A program made the translations under genes and the position numbers. A DNA stretch of 12,703 nt from Candidatus Aminicenantota bacterium (GTDB lineage: Bacteria > Acidobacteriota > Aminicenantia > UBA2199), in the NCBI GenBank assembly GCA_020355945.1, contig CP070627.1:700547-713249 (forward strand), written 5' to 3'. Numbering within the stretch: position 1 is the stretch's first letter; every line of letters starts with the position of its first letter. Below are positions 8,401 through 12,703 of this stretch, piece after piece. The notes beneath the pieces were generated by a model. That model worked only from the letters and a program-made list of their open reading frames with translations. It was not told where the DNA came from and ran no database searches.

Positions 8401-11400
8401 TGGAAATGTCATCTGAAATAATATGATGAAGCATGTCCAACAGCAAGTGTTTATCCTTTGACACACTGACAAGACCCACTTGCCACAGGGGTGGGTGAGA
8501 CAGGTCAAAGGGTTTGACGAAATTCTCGATGATACCTTCGATCTCTGCGTCTGTGCTCCCTGGGTTTTTTATATCATAAAATTCCAGGGCAAATTCGATT
8601 TCATTGGGAGAGTAAACCCGCTGCACCGGTTCCCCGTCTTTGACAAAGAAACCGGTTCGCAAGGATTCATGGCGCCGGACCATTTGGTGATATGCCTTTT
8701 CCAGGCGAGAGGACTGCAAAGGACCTTCCATCCAGGTAGCAGTGGGCATATTATATGCCATGCCTTTCTCTTCAATTTGCTCGATGATAAATACCCGCTG
8801 CTGGGCCGGTGACAGCGGGTAATATTCTTTCTGTTCCACCGGGGCAATGGCAGAATAAATACGTTTTTCCGCCTTTTTGCCGATATAATTTGCCAGCGTT
8901 TTTACGGTGGGGTTTCTAAACACCACTTCCATAGGAAGTTCCACGTCCAACTCCCGGTGGATGCCAGTGACCAGGTCGATCACTTTTAAAGAATCTCCTC
9001 CCAATTCAAAGAAATCGTCATGGATACCAATGGATTCCAGGCCAAAAATGCGAAGGAATGACTCTGCAATTTTTGCTTCCAATTCATCTCGCGGCGCTTC
9101 TTCCTCTTGGGCCAGTTGGAATTGTTTATAGGTATAAGTGGGTTTTTCGGTTATTGCCGGTGTCCCTGTTATTGGCTGTATACCCCCGGGTTTATCCAGG
9201 GCAAAGCGCTGCCGCTCAAAAGAATAGGTGGGAAGCGACACCCGGTACCTGTTTCTACCTTCTTCTTTGCCATCATAAAACCTGGTCCAGTTGATGTCTT
9301 TGCCGAAAAGCCACAACCGTCCCAGGCGCTCCAGCAGGTAAGTGGTATCTGGTATTTGCTTCTGCTGGGGTCTAACCAGGTTAATTACCCGGTGGGTTTC
9401 ATCCAGGGAACGCTGGATCAACGTGCTCAAATCCCGGCCTGGTCCCAACTCCACGAATATCGTCTGCGGCTCCTTGACCAACAGGTCAATCCCCTCACTA
9501 AACCGAACCGGGCTTGCCAGGTGCCTGACCCAATAACCAGGGTCTGTGGCTTCATCCCTGGTTAGCCATTGACCGGTAAGATTGGAGATATAAGGAATTT
9601 GAGGTTCTTTTAAGGGGATTTCCTTTACTTTCTCTGCAAATTCTGCCAAAATAGAGTTCATTAATGGCGAATGGATGGCATGGCAGGTGTTTAAACGCAT
9701 ACACAAATATTTCTTTTGCTTTAATTGTCCGGCAAATGCATCGATGGCCTCCTGGGAACCCGCAATAATACAAGAGGGGCCATTATCAATGGCAAGGGAA
9801 AGTTCTCCTGTTCCGGGGAGCAGCGGCATCAATTCCTTCCTGGAAAGGGGAACACTCAACATCCCCCCCTGGGGTGTTTTGTCCATCAATTTTCCCCTGT
9901 GGATGATCAACCTTAAGGCTTGTTCCAGGGTAAATACACCAGCCCTACAGGCTGCGGTGTACTCACCGAAACTGTACCCAATCATGGCATGGGGGGTAAT
10001 TCCCCATTTCATTAATAATGCTGCCAGGGCGTATTCAAAAGAAAATATCACCACCTGGGCGATTTCGGTTTGGTTGATAAGAATGTCGGACTGGTCTGAC
10101 CTGTCTGACCTGTCTGACCTGTCGGACGGATAAAGAATTTCTTTGATATCATAATCCAATAATGGTTTTAAAATTTCAAAACAGTGGTTCATTTCGTCCC
10201 GGAATATGGGTTCATCCTGGTAAAGATCATATCCCATTTTCGTATACTGGGAGCCCAGTCCGGGAAACATAAACACGATCTTAGGGTTTTGGTTTAAGAC
10301 GTGAAGGGTGCGGACTTTTTTTGAGTGTCCTGGTGCTGCAGACAGGGCCGCTGCCGCCTCTGCTGACTCCTGGCAAACCAGTGCTCTTCGGTATGCAAAG
10401 GCTTTTCGTCCCACCTGCAGCGTATACGCGGTGTCTGCTAAATTCATACCCGGGTTGTTCTTTAAGAATTCCACCAGGTTTTGGGTATTTCGCTCCAGGG
10501 CAGCTTCGGTTTTGGCAGATAATAAAATTAATTGGGGCTGGCCTGAGGTGTGTTCAATAGGCGAGGGGGCAAGCCCCCTTGTCCCCCCGGGGGGTTCCTC
10601 TAACACCACATGGGCATTGGTGCCGCCAATACCAAAGGAACTGACCCCGGCCCGCAGCGGGAATCCATTGCCGGTCCATTTACACAACCCTGTATTCACA
10701 ACAAATGGGCTGTTTTCAAAATCCACTTCCGGGTTGGGGTTTTCAAAATGCAGGCTCGGGGGGATCATGCGGTGGTGAATGGCCAGTACGGTTTTAATAA
10801 AACCAGCCACCCCGGCGGCAGCGTCCAGGTGACCGATGTTGCTTTTGACCGAACCGATCCGGCAAAATTGTTTTTTATCCGTATCAAATGCCCGAACCAG
10901 GGCACGAATTTCCACCGGGTCGCCTAACGGCGTACCAGTGCCGTGGGCTTCTATATAGGTAATGCTCTCCGGTTCCACATTTGCTGCCTGCTGGGCTATC
11001 CGTATCACCTCAGCCTGGCCTTTGATACTGGGGGCAGAATATCCTACTCTTCGGTTCCCGTCATTGTTTACTGCTGTACCTTTTACCAGTGCATAAATGT
11101 GGTCCTGGTCTGCAATGGCATTTTCCAGGGGTTTCAACACCACGATTCCCACTCCTTCTCCACTGGTAGTCCCGGAGGCTTTTGCATCAAAGGCTCGGCA
11201 GTGGCCGTCACTGGACATGATCATGCCTTCCTGGTACAGGTAACCACTTTTTATTGGCAGGTTCACCGCTGTCCCTCCTGCCAGGGCTATGTCGCACTCG
11301 CCGCTCAGCAGCGCCTGACACCCCATATGAACTGCTACCAGGGAAGTGGAACAAGCTGTTTGCAGTGTCACTACCGGCCCCTTGAGATTCAACCGATACG

Positions 11401-11899
11401 CCACCTGGGTACTCATCAATGAGTTGTCGTTTACCGACATTAAGCCAAATAGTTCGGAAGAGTTTCTCGCCCGGTCCATCATCATGGCCATCCAGTAAAA
11501 ATGAATGTTTGCCCCACAGTAAAAACCAATAAAACCTTGATAAATTTCCGGGTTATACCCTGCATCTTCCAGTGCTTTCCAACAGCACTCATGCAAAATA
11601 CGCAGCTGCGGGTCCATCATTTCTGCTTCTGGCAGGGTGTAATTAAAAAAGGAAGCATCAAAATAATCCACATCTTCCAACATACCTTTGGCTTTCACAT
11701 ATCTGGGATTTTTAAACTCTTGAGGGGAAACCCCGGATTTCTCCAGTTCTTCATCCGTAAAAAATCCAATCCCCTGGTTTCCATTTTTTAGATTTTCCCA
11801 AAATTCATCGATGGACCTGGACCCGGGAAACCTGCCGGCCATACCAATTACCGCAATTTCATAACCGGTGGAACTGTTATTTTCTTTTAAATCAGACAT
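5492..11899 (-). CDS. Hybrid PKS-NRPS, KS-AT-ACP-C-A(Gly-like)-PCP
   Basis: Complete bimodular megasynthase of 2135 residues. KS about 14-435, with Cys183 in TACSTS, His319 in EAHGTGT and His357 in NIGHLD. KS-AT linker 455-530. AT about 540-845, with FPGLGSQ, Ser643 in GYSFGE and the malonyl-type HAIH signature at 740-743. ACP Ser970 in ELGGDSL. C domain about 1025-1455, with HHIISDD at 1158-1164 in place of HHxxxDG. A domain about 1500-2012, with TSGTTGKPKG, YGPTETT and SGKIDRKAL. PCP Ser2064 in DIGGTSL. There is no KR, DH, ER or thioesterase. It should add a malonyl unit, leave a beta-keto group, then attach an amino acid. The protein ends in a very basic tail, ERINIKRNLKRKAKE, a plausible docking segment. 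Start: an ATG three codons upstream (11906-11908) overlaps the AAGGA ribosome site, while the ATG at 11897-11899 sits 8 nt after it, so the latter was chosen. Odd inserts: GTRGLAP at 439-445 and an SDR tripeptide repeat at 592-605. Confidence 0.95.
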   Translation of the reverse strand: MSDLKENNSSTGYEIAVIGMAGRFPGSRSIDEFWENLKNGNQGIGFFTDEELEKSGVSPQEFKNPRYVKAKGMLEDVDYFDASFFNYTLPEAEMMDPQLRILHECCWKALEDAGYNPEIYQGFIGFYCGANIHFYWMAMMMDRARNSSELFGLMSVNDNSLMSTQVAYRLNLKGPVVTLQTACSTSLVAVHMGCQALLSGECDIALAGGTAVNLPIKSGYLYQEGMIMSSDGHCRAFDAKASGTTSGEGVGIVVLKPLENAIADQDHIYALVKGTAVNNDGNRRVGYSAPSIKGQAEVIRIAQQAANVEPESITYIEAHGTGTPLGDPVEIRALVRAFDTDKKQFCRIGSVKSNIGHLDAAAGVAGFIKTVLAIHHRMIPPSLHFENPNPEVDFENSPFVVNTGLCKWTGNGFPLRAGVSSFGIGGTNAHVVLEEPPGGTRGLAPSPIEHTSGQPQLILLSAKTEAALERNTQNLVEFLKNNPGMNLADTAYTLQVGRKAFAYRRALVCQESAEAAAALSAAPGHSKKVRTLHVLNQNPKIVFMFPGLGSQYTKMGYDLYQDEPIFRDEMNHCFEILKPLLDYDIKEILYPSDRSDRSDRSDQSDILINQTEIAQVVIFSFEYALAALLMKWGITPHAMIGYSFGEYTAACRAGVFTLEQALRLIIHRGKLMDKTPQGGMLSVPLSRKELMPLLPGTGELSLAIDNGPSCIIAGSQEAIDAFAGQLKQKKYLCMRLNTCHAIHSPLMNSILAEFAEKVKEIPLKEPQIPYISNLTGQWLTRDEATDPGYWVRHLASPVRFSEGIDLLVKEPQTIFVELGPGRDLSTLIQRSLDETHRVINLVRPQQKQIPDTTYLLERLGRLWLFGKDINWTRFYDGKEEGRNRYRVSLPTYSFERQRFALDKPGGIQPITGTPAITEKPTYTYKQFQLAQEEEAPRDELEAKIAESFLRIFGLESIGIHDDFFELGGDSLKVIDLVTGIHRELDVELPMEVVFRNPTVKTLANYIGKKAEKRIYSAIAPVEQKEYYPLSPAQQRVFIIEQIEEKGMAYNMPTATWMEGPLQSSRLEKAYHQMVRRHESLRTGFFVKDGEPVQRVYSPNEIEFALEFYDIKNPGSTDAEIEGIIENFVKPFDLSHPPLWQVGLVSVSKDKHLLLDMLHHIISDDISIGVLMTEVSGLYREETLQELPVQYKDYVVWQAEVAGTDTTLKEQERFWLDCFSDAGELPDLDLPFDYPRPELQSFEGAHIDRIIHLQLKEKLYHLARKNKTTLFVVLFTLYNTLLYTYTRQEDIIVGIPITGRSHRDAQEIVGMFVNTLALRNYPKGNQTFEEFLQEVKENILKAFSNQFYQFEDLVEKLAIPRDMSRNPLFDAMFVLHTVNLENIKFPGVKLSYYEREHPACRFDLTLNAAEFSEGINIGVEYTTALFKEQTMQRFLEHFFTITETVVENPQITLDEIPVPVPLPIVDRTEQVYGEAAADLPIPGEEKKKILDEFNNTVVDYPGEKTLKELFEDQAGRSPDYIALVGITPDDRHDRGQARINGHCALTYRQLNENTNQVARQLRACGAATETVVALMTDRTIKMLVGVLAVLKAGAAYLPIDPEYPADRVRYMVQHTDARIILTTALEIPFEHTSQVIDLTKEDDYRLLEKGDLPTTSCPGSLAYVIYTSGTTGKPKGVMIENRSVVNFIAGITAIIPFTGSDSILSLTTQGFDIFGLETLLPLSTGSRVVIGGVEEQLNAKAAAAVIEKEKITIFQVTPSRLQLFIAFPESAASIKRLNYLLVGGEAFPPHLLETVKPLMRQGGKVYNVYGPTETTIWSTIKDVSGENALNIGKPLANTRIYIIDKAGRLLPIGMAGELCISGHGVARGYWKDEHLTREKFVENSFVSDHDPDKPGNQRMYRTGDLAAWLPDGNIRFLGRIDHQVKIKGYRIEPAEIENQLLTHEKLKEAAVLAMEDKAREKYLCAYIVSKGEFESSQLREYLAKELPYYMIPSYFISIEKMPLTPSGKIDRKALASSKELHPKLGTTYIAPSTALEKRIADAWKKVLSVDKVGIDDNFLDIGGTSLKVIKVVSELNVLLKRDIPVVTLFRYSTIRSFANFLSQEEPLPQKRDRTDIKAKGRERINIKRNLKRKAKE
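5864..7396 (-). other. Adenylation (A) domain, predicted glycine
   Basis: Core motifs A2 (LKAGAAYLPID), A3 (YTSGTTGKPKG), A5 (NVYGPTETT), A7 (MYRTGDL), A8 (GRIDHQVKIKGYRIE) and A10 (PSGKIDRKAL) are all present. Aligning the pocket to GrsA by eye gives D1711, I1712, L1715, Q1754, L1780, G1782, V1807, I1815, W1816, K2007, that is DILQLGVIWK. This differs at one position from the glycine code DILQLGLIWK that I recall from siderophore synthetases such as DhbF. The alignment is manual, so the prediction is good but not certain. Confidence 0.75.
7529..8827 (-). other. Condensation (C) domain with altered HHxxxDG motif
   Basis: Begins YPLSPAQQRVF (C1) and carries RHESLRTGF (C2), HHIISDD (C3), YKDYVVWQ (C4), and IVGIPITGRSH with GMFVNTLALR (C5). 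The catalytic second His is present, but the last residue of C3 is Asp instead of the usual Gly. The rest looks intact, so the domain is probably active in joining the polyketide chain from the ACP to the downstream aminoacyl-PCP. Confidence 0.85.
9359..10288 (-). other. Acyltransferase (AT) domain, malonyl-type, the only AT in the window
   Basis: Contains FPGLGSQ, the nucleophile motif GYSFGEY, and HAIH, which resembles the HAFH of malonyl-CoA-specific ATs rather than the YASH of methylmalonyl-specific ones. A loop before the nucleophile holds a 9-bp DNA repeat read as SDRSDRSDRSDQSD. As the only AT seen, it is one candidate donor for the AT-less module in the next protein. The malonyl call rests on a short signature. 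Confidence 0.8.
10085..10129. repeat. 9-bp tandem repeat inside the AT domain (GTCTGACCT)
   Basis: Five units: GTCGGACTG, three identical GTCTGACCT, then GTCGGACGG. The coding strand gives SDRSDRSDRSDQSD in a surface loop upstream of the AT nucleophile. On the minus strand the unit can be phased as AGGTCAGAC, close to the AGGTCATAT of the array at 22-48. Confidence 0.9.
10564..10586. repeat. Palindromic 23-nt dispersed repeat, copy B (KS to AT linker)
   Basis: Identical over 23 nt to copy A; one arm base just outside differs (CGA for CAA). It is read as GTRGLAP directly after the KS of the middle synthase. The two host sites are not homologous, so the shared sequence is not domain ancestry. 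Confidence 0.9.
10598..11860 (-). other. Ketosynthase (KS) domain of the middle synthase
   Basis: Decarboxylative Claisen condensation domain. It opens with EIAVIGMAGRFPG and ends at GIGGTNAHVVLEEP. The Cys-His-His triad is complete (TACSTS, EAHGTGTPLGD, KSNIGHLDAAAG). Because the upstream protein ends in a PCP, this KS should accept an aminoacyl or peptidyl chain, as hybrid NRPS-to-PKS junction KSs do; the acceptor preference itself cannot be read by eye. Confidence 0.9.
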
Positions 11900-11907
11900 G
11901 TTGATCA

Positions 11908-11912
11908 TCCTT
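11908..11912 (-). promoter_or_regulatory. Ribosome binding site AAGGA of the middle synthase
   Basis: AAGGA lies in the 13-nt gap after the upstream stop and 8 nt before the ATG at 11897-11899. The in-frame ATG at 11906-11908 overlaps the site itself, which argues against its use. The tight gap implies co-transcription with the upstream NRPS. Confidence 0.75.
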
Positions 11913-12703
11913 CTATTTGATTCGCTGTCGTCTGCCTTTCATTTTGTCTCTACCTGTTTTGAGCCTGACGCTAAAATCCGGAGTTTTTTCTTCTTCTGCC
12001 GCCGCTGTGACAGGTTTGCCCGGCACCAGGTGGTCCAGGTGCTGCGTAAAGGTGTGGATGGTGGGATACTCAAACAAAGTAACCACAGGAATCTCCCGGA
12101 CTAAAACTTTCTTTAAACCGGTATTCAACCGGACAATGTCAAGAGAAGTACCACCCAGGTCGAAAAAGTTGTCGTGGATGCCCACTTTGTCCAGGTTGAG
12201 AATCTCCTGCCAGACAGAGGCTACTGTCTTCTCTGTCTCAGTTACCGGGGCTGCATACGCCGCACCCAGGCGGGTACGAATACCCCCGGGAAGCGGAAGC
12301 TTTCTCCGGTCCACCTTGCCCACAACTGTTACCGGAAATTCCTCCAATGGGATAAAATAGGAGGGAATCATGTAATCAGGTATCTTCTTTAACAATGTCT
12401 CTCGCAGTTCCGAGACTGTTAACTCTTTTCCCTGCCCCAATTTCATATAAGCGCAGAGATAGTTATTCCCGTTATCATCTTCACGGGCAATAACCAGGGC
12501 TTCTTCGATCCCTGGCAGCAGCATCACCTGCCGCTCGATTTCTCCTGTCTCGACCCGGTTCCCCCGTATCTTGACCTGCTGATCAATACGCCCCAGGTAC
12601 TCTATTTCCCCATTGCCAATCAACCGCACCAGATCACCGGATTTGTATATTTTTTGCCTTCGGCGACCAGGGGGGGCGCTTTTTGAAAAAACTGCCCCCC
12701 CTG
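11913..12703 (-). CDS. NRPS C-terminal fragment (end of A domain + PCP), 5' end outside the window
   Basis: C-terminal part of a non-ribosomal peptide synthetase; the frame is open to the right edge, so the start lies outside. About 262 residues are visible. The A-domain tail contains KIYKSGDLVRL (A7), YLGRIDQQVKIRGNRVE (A8) and GKVDRRKL (A10, with the conserved Lys near 12315-12317). A carrier domain follows, with FDLGGTSL; the Ser expected to carry phosphopantetheine is near 12144-12146. The specificity pocket lies upstream, so the substrate cannot be read. The protein ends in a TAG stop after a basic tail, RLKTGRDKMKGRRQRIK, with no thioesterase, so the chain is presumably handed to the next protein, whose start is 13 nt downstream. 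A GTG at 12627-12629 gives an apparent short ORF, but it falls inside the A7 motif and is an internal Val, not a start. The role is certain at family level; the product is unknown. Confidence 0.93.
   Translation of the reverse strand, partial: GGAVFSKSAPPGRRRQKIYKSGDLVRLIGNGEIEYLGRIDQQVKIRGNRVETGEIERQVMLLPGIEEALVIAREDDNGNNYLCAYMKLGQGKELTVSELRETLLKKIPDYMIPSYFIPLEEFPVTVVGKVDRRKLPLPGGIRTRLGAAYAAPVTETEKTVASVWQEILNLDKVGIHDNFFDLGGTSLDIVRLNTGLKKVLVREIPVVTLFEYPTIHTFTQHLDHLVPGKPVTAAAEEEKTPDFSVRLKTGRDKMKGRRQRIK
12668..12703. repeat. Large inverted repeat at the right edge, inside an A domain
   Basis: Arms CAGGGGGGGC (12668-12677) and GCCCCCCCTG (12694-12703) are perfect ten-base complements; the 16-nt middle also has TTTTT facing AAAAA. 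It encodes GGAVFSKSAPPG in the variable loop before motif A7. The right arm ends at the window edge, so the true extent is unknown. Confidence 0.8.

Noticed and set aside
10085..10129. Tandem repeats as a CRISPR array
   Set aside because: Units are 9 bp, directly adjacent with no spacers, and lie in frame within coding sequence.
9675..11422. Plus-strand ORFs of about 150-160 codons (for example 9675-10133, 10308-10778, 10943-11422)
   Set aside because: They lie fully antisense to conserved KS and AT domain sequence, have no recognisable motifs, and their repeats (such as SDL) are the reverse reading of the AT-loop repeat.
11906..11908. ATG three codons upstream as the start of the middle synthase
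   Set aside because: It overlaps the AAGGA ribosome site, leaving no spacing, while the next ATG has 8 nt, the same as in the third synthase.
11913..12629. A separate 238-residue gene starting at 12629
   Set aside because: The start is a GTG in the middle of motif A7 (KSGDLVRL); the frame and the A-domain homology continue to the right edge, so it is part of a longer NRPS.

Overview
The window is a piece of a modular hybrid polyketide synthase / non-ribosomal peptide synthetase (PKS-NRPS) cluster. All the real coding sequence lies on the minus strand, so genes are transcribed from high to low coordinates. No complete housekeeping gene, RNA gene or transposase is visible. Moderate GC content, KS-first modules fused to C-A-PCP modules, and many low-complexity repeat insertions suggest an uncultured bacterium with large megasynthase clusters. 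The style recalls megasynthases I remember from Candidatus Aminicenantes and relatives, but this is an unverified impression and taxonomy stays open.

Layout in order of transcription: (1) 12703-11913, the C-terminal end of an NRPS (end of an adenylation domain plus a peptidyl carrier protein). (2) 11899-5492, a complete bimodular protein, KS-AT-ACP-C-A-PCP, whose A-domain pocket reads as glycine-like. (3) An intergenic gap of about 214 bp with three GC-rich hairpins, one resembling a minus-strand terminator, and a 9-bp tandem repeat. (4) 5277 to beyond position 1, the N-terminal 1759 residues of a third synthase, KS-(no AT)-KR-ACP-C-A..., cut by the window edge.

Read colinearly, the chain from protein 1 is extended with malonate by protein 2, with no reductase so the beta-keto group is kept, then joined to a glycine. 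Protein 3 would extend that glycine with another C2 unit and reduce the ketone, giving a 4-amino-3-hydroxybutyrate-like unit, and then condense it with a further amino acid whose A domain lies outside the window. The most unusual protein feature is the third synthase's extension module: it keeps the linkers on both sides of an acyltransferase but not the acyltransferase itself.

At DNA level, three kinds of repeat punctuate the genes without breaking frame: 9-bp tandem arrays of one sequence family (two in coding sequence, one intergenic), a 23-nt palindromic element present twice and read as GTRGLAP in unrelated protein contexts, and a large G/C-armed hairpin at the right edge.
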